From Paenibacillus sp. 481 (GTDB lineage Bacteria; Bacillota; Bacilli; Paenibacillales; Paenibacillaceae), in assembly GCF_021223605.1 (NCBI RefSeq), contig NZ_CP075175.1, positions 4,977,501 through 5,041,500 of the forward strand: a stretch of DNA of 64,000 nucleotides, in the 5' to 3' direction. The notes under the pieces are model-generated. The model was not told the DNA's origin. It saw only the letters and a list, made by a program, of their open reading frames with translations, and ran no database searches. Shown here one piece after another: positions 57,401 through 64,000 of this stretch. The position numbers were made by a program, and so were the translations under genes. Within the stretch, counting starts at the first letter, position 1; each line of letters starts with the position of its first letter.

Positions 57401-59431
57401 CAGATGACAAGCGGCATAGATGAACTGTTTGTTCGGGCTGCGGACGGGCAGGAAGCCGAATCTACGCTGAAGGCGCTACATCAGTCCGTCATTACATTGT
57501 TACAACGGATTGCCAAGAACAATGTGGGCCGAACGTTGCGCATGTTACAACTCGGAACCGCATCCGCAATAAGCGTGGAGAAAGTAGCTGCAGGGCTGGA
57601 GGGTTGCGAGGTGGATTACTGGTGTACGGAACGTACCTCTGATCTAGTGAGCCAAGCGAAGGAAACAACTCAATGGGAAGCATCTTCAAAAGTGCGTTTC
57701 TGTGTCTTTAACGTCGAAGAGGATTATCGCGCTCAAGGCATTGCACCGAATAGCTTTGATGTTGTGATTGCTGATTTTGCGTTAGGTGGAGTACGCGATA
57801 TTTCAAGGGCAGAAAGCAGCCTGACAGAACTTATTTGTGCGGGTGGGTGGATGGCTCTTACAGAAATTACAGATGACCATTCGACGTTGTCCGAGTGGCA
57901 GACGTTTCGATCGCCAGAAGCGACTAACGAGGTGTGGAAATATTTTTGCCCCGCGCAAGGTGTGCAGCTGTTCATGAAGAGGGTGAAGCTGGACAGAAGG
58001 CACGTATATGTGCCTGAGCTGGTTCATTTTCTTTCTCATTATATGCCCGCTCATATGATGACTTCCAATATCCAGATCGTTGATGCACTGCCGTTAACAA
58101 GCAATGGGAAAATTAACAGGCGAGAGCTGGTGAAATGGAAAATCCAAGCTTTAACAGGCGATGTAGATGCGCAAACGGAAAGCTTGCCTCAGGACGATCT
58201 GGAACAACTCGTGTCTCAATTGTGGGCGGAAGCGCTAGGGATGCCGACTATTCGGACAACCGACAATTTTTATCATCATGGGGCTGACTCACTCATCATG
58301 GCTCAAGTTGCTGGAAAGCTACGTGAACGGCTTGCCAGCGAGCCCATTCGGATCGACATTCCGTTTGATGCGCTGCTTAGGCAGATGCTCAATTATCCGA
58401 CTGTTGCTGCGCTCGCCCAATTTGTCCGTTTGCAAACGAAGAAGACCGATCTTACTTGCAATGAGCTAGTACCTACACGACAGACAAAAAGCTCAAGTAA
58501 TGCGGTGCTCACTACGTATGGTGGTGGCGACAAGGGACTGCTGCGGGTTGTTTTTCATGCGGGTCTTGGTACGATGAACTGTTTCCAGTTGCTGCTTTCA
58601 CATCTGAATGAACAACAACGTGGTCCTGTTGTCGGAATTACTGTTGAAGATATTGATTTGTATTGTGCGTTGGATCATGCCGGGCTGATTGAGCATTTGG
58701 CTGATGATTACGCGGCACGCTTACTGGATACGGGACATCGGAAAATGCAACTCATCGGTTACTGTTTAGGTGGATTAATAGCTGTTGAAGTGGCTAGGCG
58801 GTTGCTTGAGAAAGGCATACAGGTAGAAGATCTGGTGCTCATTGATAGCCATCCGGTTCTTTATCATATCGAAGACGATTTAGTCATTGAAACCTTATTT
58901 GTACCGAATTTAAATATCTCGCTTGAACAAGCAGGTTTCAGTGGTGTAGATGCAGCTAATTTCGAACGCGGTTTGCTGCACATGTTTGAATCGAACAATA
59001 AAAGCGTGCCGGACGGAGCTACGCTGACGATTGAGGGAGATCCAGGTCTGGATCAAGTCGGAAATTTATTCAGAAATTTGTCCGCCCTTACAACGAGAGA
59101 ACGGTTTACGGCTTATACCGATGCGGTCGCTACATTTAATGGAAATACGATGCCAGTTGAAATGGCAGAGGGTTTATTTAAGGTGTATCGCCAGAGTCTG
59201 AAGTCCGCTTGTTTTACGCCACAGCCGTATGTGGGGGATATTCGCTTCCTTCTCGCACAAGAAGCGTTTACGTTATTGCCAGGCACGAATGACATGACGC
59301 TGCAATATTGGGGAGACGTTTGCCTCGGGCAGTTTACCGTGCAAGAAATCGCGGGAAATCATTTTACTTGTATAGAGAGCGAACAAAATGCGAGTGATCT
59401 GGCCAAGGTTATTGAACAAGTGCTAGTGTAA
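54431..59431 (+). CDS. Thiazoline-forming NRPS: docking, Cy, A(Cys), degenerate MT, T, TE
   Basis: 1666 residues; TAGGAGA precedes the ATG. Residues 1-60 (TITDLVARLQGEGVSLWVED) are a TubC-type N-terminal docking domain. A full Cy domain follows (about 75-500), which couples and cyclizes Cys to thiazoline. Its active motif reads ExxxxDxxS (Glu208, Asp213, Ser216) instead of DxxxxDxxS. The A domain (from about 535; HTSGSTGQPKG near 672) has the code DLYNWSLIWK, one residue off the Cys code. The MT-like insert (about 985-1190) lacks the GxGxG loop (LRMLQLGTASAIS). T shows FYHHGADSL near 1279. The C-terminal thioesterase (about 1370-1666) has GYCLGG, with Cys1445 in place of the nucleophilic Ser, and a late GNHFT for His. 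It probably receives an acyl chain or upstream Cys intermediate and releases the product. Confidence 0.93.
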   Translation: MTQNSTVTITDLVARLQGEGVSLWVEDGKLRYRAPQGVLAASDLQTLKQHKTVILELLELQHKPMAVKDDPKSRFEPFPLTDVQSAYLLGRSEVFGYGGVACHIYLELHYPELEHSGVEEVWNKLVARHDMLRAIIDKNGYQQVMESVPRLQVGLTDASRWEHDQVEAKLEHIREEMGHRMYDTERWPLFDVAVTNTRNHAVLHFSIEFLIADWASIWLLLSEFEAMYNNAELKLPESPLRFRDYLIAERSLRETIAYSKDKDYWFRRMDELPPAPDLPLARLQHQAGSARFTRRYLQMDAHSWNNFKQQAQKRGLTPTTAVMTAYAAVMERWSRSNSFCLNLTVLNRLPLHPDVNHIVGDFTSVSLLAIDWRADQSFHEQAKSINSQLFEDLDHRLFSGVEVLREISRRRGREAALMPIVFTSALGLVEPTEGNDLIGKVEGHGISQTPQVFIDCQAMDRASGLQVNWDIRQGVFPDGMTDDMFDAFESLLRVLASNEQAWDECVSVALPDWQVSERTNMNDTAAPLPDHMLHSGILEQAAASPDRIAVVDREGQTTYGELMLRASAIREQLIATGCQQQDRVAIVMDKSVHQIAAVLGVLSAGAVYVPIDTQQPELRRTAIVQKTGVRHVLTCGTCEIQWPDNLTVIEVDKLQPHREHTLVAEGNPDLPAYIIHTSGSTGQPKGVVITHRAAGNTINDMNERFNVGPDDTLLGLAQLSFDLSVYDIFGILSAGGTLVFPAVDRLTDPSHWAELMTKYEVTIWNTVPALMQMLLAYLNVEQHVSLPKFRLAWLSGDWIPLTLPDTLIQRVPSVQVISLGGATEASIWSIFHTYKGLQPDWSNIPYGRPLANQGFRILDASMRDCAVWVTGELYITGDGLAQGYFGDEETTEARFFVHPVDGQRLYRTGDMGRYTPGGEIEFIGREDNQVKIKGHRIELGEIESALQKHPAIATAAVVVDGTGDDKSLLGVVETIRIKERRRDQEQAELDQMTSGIDELFVRAADGQEAESTLKALHQSVITLLQRIAKNNVGRTLRMLQLGTASAISVEKVAAGLEGCEVDYWCTERTSDLVSQAKETTQWEASSKVRFCVFNVEEDYRAQGIAPNSFDVVIADFALGGVRDISRAESSLTELICAGGWMALTEITDDHSTLSEWQTFRSPEATNEVWKYFCPAQGVQLFMKRVKLDRRHVYVPELVHFLSHYMPAHMMTSNIQIVDALPLTSNGKINRRELVKWKIQALTGDVDAQTESLPQDDLEQLVSQLWAEALGMPTIRTTDNFYHHGADSLIMAQVAGKLRERLASEPIRIDIPFDALLRQMLNYPTVAALAQFVRLQTKKTDLTCNELVPTRQTKSSSNAVLTTYGGGDKGLLRVVFHAGLGTMNCFQLLLSHLNEQQRGPVVGITVEDIDLYCALDHAGLIEHLADDYAARLLDTGHRKMQLIGYCLGGLIAVEVARRLLEKGIQVEDLVLIDSHPVLYHIEDDLVIETLFVPNLNISLEQAGFSGVDAANFERGLLHMFESNNKSVPDGATLTIEGDPGLDQVGNLFRNLSALTTRERFTAYTDAVATFNGNTMPVEMAEGLFKVYRQSLKSACFTPQPYVGDIRFLLAQEAFTLLPGTNDMTLQYWGDVCLGQFTVQEIAGNHFTCIESEQNASDLAKVIEQVLV

Positions 59432-59481
59432 GCCTAATTTTCACGAGAAACAGACGTTATTGCTGAAAAGGAGCACACAAT

Positions 59482-61725
59482 ATGGCTACCAATAACACGA
59501 CGAGTATACAACACGACACCGACTCTATTGTTAACATGTTGGAACTGAGAGCACAGCGTACTCCGCATGGAATCGCGTACGGAATGCTCGACGCCCATTT
59601 TAATTTAACCGAAATCACCTATTCAGAACTGTTCGTTAGAGTAACGACATGTTCTGCTCGTCTCTCCACTTTAAACGTGGCGGAAGGGGATCGCTGTCTG
59701 CTGATGTTTCATCAGGGAATTGATTTCATCGTATCGTTTCTTGCTTGCCATCGCATTGGGGCAATTCCTGTCCCTTGCAATATGGTAAGCCGTCATAAAT
59801 CGCTTGTGAAATGGGAGAATGTAGCTAAAAGTGCACAGGCAAATTGCATTATTACAGACCGAAACAGTGTTTCTACTGTGGAACAATGTATACAACATAG
59901 TGAAGTTTTGAGTTCCTTGCCTATCTATGCGGAAGATGGGGAACCGGTTGCTAACGCTGTGACAGGATTTAACGAACTCGCTTTATTGCAATACACATCC
60001 GGTTCCACTGGAGATCCGAAAGGAGTGATGGTTACTCACTCCTCACTCATGAATAATTTAAAGCAGCTCGACGCTAAATTTGAGTTTAACGAGCGCAGCG
60101 TTATGGTGAGTTGGCTTCCTTTTTACCATGATATGGGCTTGATTATCGGAATTCTACAAGGGTTGTATTCGGGTTATAAAGTTATTTTGATGAAGCCTGT
60201 TGATTTTATGCAGCAGCCGCTGCTGTGGCTGCGGGCCATTTCAACTTATGGAGCGACTCATACTGGAGCGCCAAATTTTGCTTATGAACTGATTGCTGAC
60301 AAACTGCTACATGGTACTGCGAACGAATTGGAAGGTGTGACGTTAAAAAGTTTGGAGCGAGCTTTTTGTGGGGCTGAACCGATTCACTTGAATACGCTGC
60401 ACAAATTTAATCAAGCTGCTAAGTCATATGGGCTCAAGGAACATGTATTATGTCCAGGATACGGTTTGGCGGAGGCTTCCCTCGTGGTGTCAACCTATTG
60501 TGTAGGGCAAAAAGTAGGCTGGCTAAAACTGAATAGAAGCGAGCTTCAGCGTGGTATGGTGTCTATTTTAGATAGAGGAGTGGTAGATGACACGCTGCAC
60601 CTGCCTGATGAATGGGCCACAGACGAGACGTTCTTGGTCGGTAACGGATTTGTTATCGATGAACATGAACTATGCGTACGAAATCCTGACGATGGAACGG
60701 AATTAGGCGTTCAGGCCATCGGCGAAGTGTGCTTCTCGGGACCTTCGGTTACTAAAGGCTACTGGAATCGTGCAGCGGAAACGAACAGCGCATTTTTGTG
60801 TGATGACACGAATGGCCAGGTATATTTAAGAACAGGTGATTTAGGTTTTAAAGATACAAATGGCGAGCTTTATATGGCAGGTAGAATAAAGGATTTGATC
60901 ATTATTAGGGGGATGAACTATTACCCTCAAGATATTGAGCGCACATCATTTCTTGCCGATGATGACTTACGGACAGACGGTGCTGCTGCTTTTTCTATTC
61001 ACCACGATGGCGAAGAAAAGCTCGTTCTCATTCAGGAAGTGAACCGCACGGCTGTCCGAAATTTGCAGTGCGACAAATGGGCAAGGCAAATAAGGGACGC
61101 TGTCCTTCAAGTGCATGGTATTCCGGTGGAGACGATCGTCTTTATTCCACCGATGCACGTTCCGCGCACGACAAGCGGAAAGATTCAGCGGAGCAAAGCG
61201 AAGCTGATGTATGTAAATGGCGAATGGAGCAAAGTACTAGGCGTCTTTTCGGCGGAGCAAGTGCGAAAAGATTTGGCTGCTGTTAACGGAGCGGCTAACG
61301 GTGCATTTAATCGAGCAGTTAACGGAGCAGTTAACGGGATATTTACTAATCAAGAAGAGCTAGCCGACTATATGATCGGACTTGTTGCGAATCAGCTCGC
61401 TGTTCCAGCGACTGAAATCGATCGCAGTATCTCTTTTACGGAACTTGGCATTAACTCCATGATGTCGCTGTCTATGCGCAATTCACTTGAGCAGGCATTG
61501 GGTTGCACTGTTCCAGCAACTGCACTCTTTAACTACAATACAGTAGCGCAGATGAGTGAATATTTGCTCGCTCGTACCGCTGGCAACGGCCATATTGCTA
61601 GGCAGCAGCTGGCGAATGAGCCCGCAACGAATCGCGCTGTATCGTCATCCGAGTGGGACAATTGCTCGGAGGAGGAGCTGTTTGAACTGCTGAAACAAGA
61701 ACTAGGAGGAGCGATCAATGTCTGA
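59482..61725 (+). CDS. Fatty acyl-AMP ligase with C-terminal acyl carrier domain (FAAL-ACP)
   Basis: 747 residues, with AAAGGAG before the ATG. The adenylate-forming domain (1 to about 590) shows LQYTSGSTGDPKGVMVTH (near 168), WLPFYHDMGLI, CGAEPIHLNTLHKF, PGYGLAEASLV and RTGDLGF with RIKDLIIIRGMNYYPQDIE, all typical of FAALs rather than CoA ligases. FAALs activate a free fatty acid as acyl-AMP and load it on a carrier. Here the carrier is fused: ELGINSMMSLSMRNSL, with the phosphopantetheine Ser near residue 659. The linker contains five 4-residue repeats (61282-61341). The stop overlaps the PKS start (ATGTCTGA). The likely role is priming the PKS next door with a fatty acid, as FAAL domains do in micacocidin-type pathways. 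Confidence 0.93.
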   Translation: MATNNTTSIQHDTDSIVNMLELRAQRTPHGIAYGMLDAHFNLTEITYSELFVRVTTCSARLSTLNVAEGDRCLLMFHQGIDFIVSFLACHRIGAIPVPCNMVSRHKSLVKWENVAKSAQANCIITDRNSVSTVEQCIQHSEVLSSLPIYAEDGEPVANAVTGFNELALLQYTSGSTGDPKGVMVTHSSLMNNLKQLDAKFEFNERSVMVSWLPFYHDMGLIIGILQGLYSGYKVILMKPVDFMQQPLLWLRAISTYGATHTGAPNFAYELIADKLLHGTANELEGVTLKSLERAFCGAEPIHLNTLHKFNQAAKSYGLKEHVLCPGYGLAEASLVVSTYCVGQKVGWLKLNRSELQRGMVSILDRGVVDDTLHLPDEWATDETFLVGNGFVIDEHELCVRNPDDGTELGVQAIGEVCFSGPSVTKGYWNRAAETNSAFLCDDTNGQVYLRTGDLGFKDTNGELYMAGRIKDLIIIRGMNYYPQDIERTSFLADDDLRTDGAAAFSIHHDGEEKLVLIQEVNRTAVRNLQCDKWARQIRDAVLQVHGIPVETIVFIPPMHVPRTTSGKIQRSKAKLMYVNGEWSKVLGVFSAEQVRKDLAAVNGAANGAFNRAVNGAVNGIFTNQEELADYMIGLVANQLAVPATEIDRSISFTELGINSMMSLSMRNSLEQALGCTVPATALFNYNTVAQMSEYLLARTAGNGHIARQQLANEPATNRAVSSSEWDNCSEEELFELLKQELGGAINV
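61282..61341 (+). repeat. 12-bp in-frame tandem repeat in the FAAL-ACP linker
   Basis: Five 12-bp units encode VNGA ANGA FNRA VNGA VNGI, joining the ligase to its carrier domain. Confidence 0.85.
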
Positions 61726-64000
61726 ATCAGCAACTAAGAGTGAAATCATAAAACAAGCGCTTCTTGAAATTAAAAGGTTGAAACAGGAGTTGCATGCCAA
61801 GCAAAGCGTCCTCCATGAGCCGATTGCTGTGATCGGCATGGCCTGTCGTTTGCCGGGGGGAATTACGAGTCCACCGCAATTTTGGGAAGCGCTAGTAGCC
61901 ATGCAGGATATGATCCAAGCTGCGCCAGCTTCGCGATGGGGGACGTACCGCCCACCCAATAATAGCTTGCATCCGTTTATGCAGAAGGCCGGTTTTTTGA
62001 CGGAAGATATTGAAGCATTCGATCACAGGCTATTCCGGTTTTCACCCAAAGAAGCGGAGCGAACGGACCCGCAGCAACGCCTTTTTCTTAAAGTGTGTTG
62101 GGAAGCGCTAGAAAATGCAGGCTATGCCCCGAATCAATTAAGAGGTTCCCAAACGGGAGTTTACGCAGGGGTTACTTTACCGGACTATATTCAACAATCG
62201 TATTTCAACCATAAAATGAACGCTACGCTAGAGCCTAACGATGTCACGGGCAAAGGGTTCTCGTTTTTATCCGGCAGAGCTGCCTACTTTTTCGGCTTTC
62301 AGGGGCCTGGTATTACGGTAGACACCGCTTGCTCATCATCCCTTGTTACCGTCGATCAAGCGTGCAAGGGTCTGCTCTTGGGTGATTGCGATATGGCGAT
62401 TGCCGGTGGTGTGAATCTGATGTATTCACCGGAAATAACGGAGCTGCTTTCGACATTAAATATTTTGTCACCCAACTGTGAAATTCGAAGCTTTGATGCC
62501 AAAGCTAACGGCACGGTCAGAGGTGAGGGATGCGGAGTTGTCGTGCTCAAAAAGTTGTCAGCGGCGGAAAGAGACGGCGACCATATTCACGCGATTATTA
62601 AAGGAAGCGGTGTGAATCAGGATGGACTAAGTTCAGGACTGACCGCTCCGTACGGCCCCGCACAAGAACAGTTGATTTCAAAGGTGTGGGCACGCTGTGG
62701 GCTTGACTCCCGTGATATAGGCTATATTGAGGCACACGGCACAGGGACAGAGTTGGGCGATCCGATCGAAATTTCGGCACTAGGAAATGTAGTAGCCAAG
62801 GATAGGCTCGACCCGCTTTATGTAGGGACAGTAAAAACGAATATCGGACACCTCGAAGCGGCCGCAGGCATTGCTGGTCTAATAAAGGCCGTGCTAGCTG
62901 TCGAGAATGGGAAAATACCGGGGAATCCCCACTTCGAGACGCCTTCCCCTCATATCAATTGGAGCGAACTGCCTTTGGCGGTGCCGAAAGAGACACGATT
63001 GTGGGAAAATAGCATGCACAAGCCGAGAATCGCTGGAGTTAGCTCCTTCGGTCTAAGCGGAACGAATGCTCACGTTGTAGTTGCGCAGTATGGCGAGGAT
63101 CAGCGGCATAACATGGAACAACAGCATAACGTGGAACAACGGCACGATGAGGAACATTCGAGTGGCTATGGCACAGGGAAAGCGTGGCCTTTCAAGTTCA
63201 GCTCGATTACGGAAAGTGGACTGCGCGATCAGTTGGAGACGTTTTTATCGTATTTAGATTTGGACAACGTTGAGCTGACAAGTGAGACAAGCTTAGCCCA
63301 GCTAAGTTTCAGTCAAAACATGTCGAAAGCGGATTTGAAACAAAAAATCGTGATCTGGGCCGATTGTATAAGCGAATTGCACAACAACATTGGGCAGGCG
63401 CTCGAAGGCCGAACAAGTCCTGCTGTAAGCCGCGGGAACACGGATAAAAAAGTAATCTTTATGTTCTCAGGACAAGGCTCGCAGTATCCTTCTATGTTTA
63501 AAGATTTTTATCAGGTCAACCGTATATTCCGAAGTTATATCGATGCCTGCAATAAACACTATATGAACGAGACGGGTGCATCGCTGATCGACGTTATTTT
63601 TTCAGCGGATAGCCCTTTGCACGAAACCCGTTACACACAGCCCGCTTTGTTTGCTGTTGAATACAGCTTGGCACAAACGTGGATGGCCTACGGCGTCGAG
63701 CCATCTTTCATGTTAGGACATAGCGTTGGCGAATATACAGCAGCATGTCTGGCCGGCGTCTTCCATTTAGAAGATGCTATGAAGTTGATTGTAGCACGAG
63801 GCGAGTTGATGTACGCGCTTCCTAAGGATGGCAAGATGGCCGCGGTTCATGCCGATAAGGATGTTGTTCTTCACATTGTGCAGCCTCCAACATCCCTATC
63901 CATTGCGGCTACCAACACGCCGGAGCAAACGGTCATTTCCGGAGCTAGTCAAGAGGTGGAGGATGCTTGTAACGCCCTGCATAACGCGGGCATAAAAACC
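61718..64000 (+). CDS. Type I polyketide synthase, KS-AT visible (3' partial)
   Basis: 761 codons are visible and the frame is open at the right edge. ATG 61718 follows AGGAGG by about 8 nt and overlaps the FAAL stop by 8 bp. A short coiled N-terminus (EIIKQALLEIKRLKQELHAK) resembles PKS docking helices. The ketosynthase (about 34-460) has DTACSSSL with Cys205, EAHGTGTELGDP and NIGHLEAAAG, so the catalytic Cys-His-His triad is intact. The AT domain begins near 575 (FMFSGQGSQYPSMF), with GHSVGEYTAA carrying Ser669; substrate-determining motifs lie beyond the edge. An 18-bp repeat sits in the KS-AT linker. It is likely an iterative or single-step extender of the FAAL-supplied chain. KR, DH, ACP and any cyclase or condensation domains cannot be seen. 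Confidence 0.95.
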   Translation, partial: MSESATKSEIIKQALLEIKRLKQELHAKQSVLHEPIAVIGMACRLPGGITSPPQFWEALVAMQDMIQAAPASRWGTYRPPNNSLHPFMQKAGFLTEDIEAFDHRLFRFSPKEAERTDPQQRLFLKVCWEALENAGYAPNQLRGSQTGVYAGVTLPDYIQQSYFNHKMNATLEPNDVTGKGFSFLSGRAAYFFGFQGPGITVDTACSSSLVTVDQACKGLLLGDCDMAIAGGVNLMYSPEITELLSTLNILSPNCEIRSFDAKANGTVRGEGCGVVVLKKLSAAERDGDHIHAIIKGSGVNQDGLSSGLTAPYGPAQEQLISKVWARCGLDSRDIGYIEAHGTGTELGDPIEISALGNVVAKDRLDPLYVGTVKTNIGHLEAAAGIAGLIKAVLAVENGKIPGNPHFETPSPHINWSELPLAVPKETRLWENSMHKPRIAGVSSFGLSGTNAHVVVAQYGEDQRHNMEQQHNVEQRHDEEHSSGYGTGKAWPFKFSSITESGLRDQLETFLSYLDLDNVELTSETSLAQLSFSQNMSKADLKQKIVIWADCISELHNNIGQALEGRTSPAVSRGNTDKKVIFMFSGQGSQYPSMFKDFYQVNRIFRSYIDACNKHYMNETGASLIDVIFSADSPLHETRYTQPALFAVEYSLAQTWMAYGVEPSFMLGHSVGEYTAACLAGVFHLEDAMKLIVARGELMYALPKDGKMAAVHADKDVVLHIVQPPTSLSIAATNTPEQTVISGASQEVEDACNALHNAGIKT
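63104..63157 (+). repeat. 18-bp in-frame tandem repeat in the PKS KS-AT linker
   Basis: Three 18-bp units encode RHNMEQ QHNVEQ RHDEEH, a His/Asn/Gln-rich insertion between KS and AT. Confidence 0.85.

Noticed and set aside
46521-59431. Orthodox yersiniabactin or pyochelin operon
   Set aside because: There is no aryl carrier, salicylate synthase or aryl ligase. The module order, FAAL and reductase-MT fusion differ, so only a family resemblance is claimed.
1-64000. tRNA, rRNA, riboswitch or phage genes
   Set aside because: No cloverleaf, rRNA or aptamer-like conserved sequence and no phage structural or integrase motifs were recognised by eye. A covariance-model scan would be needed to exclude small RNAs.

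Overview
The window is almost entirely secondary-metabolite coding DNA from a Gram-positive bacterium. Codon use, mid-range GC, AGGAGG-type ribosome binding sites, gramicidin/tyrocidine-like NRPS sequences and Fur boxes all point to the Bacillota. A Paenibacillus or Brevibacillus relative is my best guess, but no housekeeping gene is present to settle it. Two biosynthetic regions lie side by side, separated by about 1.4 kb of terminators and gene debris.

Region 1 (1-40021) is a large NRPS locus. It opens with the 3' end of a megasynthase (a carrier domain) closed by a strong terminator. Then come a GNAT acetyltransferase, a type II thioesterase, a small membrane protein and two giant NRPS genes (about 5367 and 7234 residues). 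NRPS-A has four modules and NRPS-B has five; seven of the nine carry epimerization domains. The adenylation codes I read give a provisional product of D-Xaa1, Val, D-Xaa3, D-Thr, D-Xaa5, D-Thr, D-Xaa7, D-Thr, Xaa9, where 5, 7 and 9 share one hydrophobic/aromatic code. The two-module unit of NRPS-B recurs with a period of exactly 9000 bp (19645-38975), so the peptide grew by tandem duplication. NRPS-A begins with only the C-terminal lobe of a condensation domain. NRPS-B ends with what looks like another isolated, degenerate C-lobe and has no thioesterase. A 98-bp tandem duplication sits on the docking tail between the two genes.

Between the regions (40022-41471) are several hairpins and a frameshifted RHS/WapA-type toxin remnant. 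I see no intact gene there.

Region 2 (41472-64000, running off the right edge) is a Fur-controlled, thiazoline-type metallophore locus resembling the yersiniabactin/pyochelin/micacocidin family. Two divergent half-size ABC transporters (YbtP/YbtQ type) and an AraC-family regulator flank a Fur box. A second Fur box sits behind a TTGACA promoter in front of a long, tightly coupled operon. In order it encodes a Cys-activating NRPS that starts with half a cyclization domain, a saccharopine-dehydrogenase-like protein, a thiazolinyl imide reductase fused to a methyltransferase, a VOC/glyoxalase-like protein, a Cy-A-MT-T-TE NRPS whose TE nucleophile is cysteine, a fatty acyl-AMP ligase with carrier domain, and a type I PKS (KS-AT, cut by the window end). 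The FAAL and PKS probably build the acyl or aryl starter. The NRPSs add cysteine and cyclize it, and the reductase-methyltransferase converts a thiazoline to an N-methyl-thiazolidine. The embedded MT domains look degenerate.

The most unusual signals are three orphan condensation/cyclization C-lobes, the exact 9-kb repeat with conversion tracts, the predicted near-all-D (hydrophobic-Thr)n peptide, the reductase-methyltransferase fusion, the Cys-TE, and in-frame tandem repeats in linkers throughout region 2.
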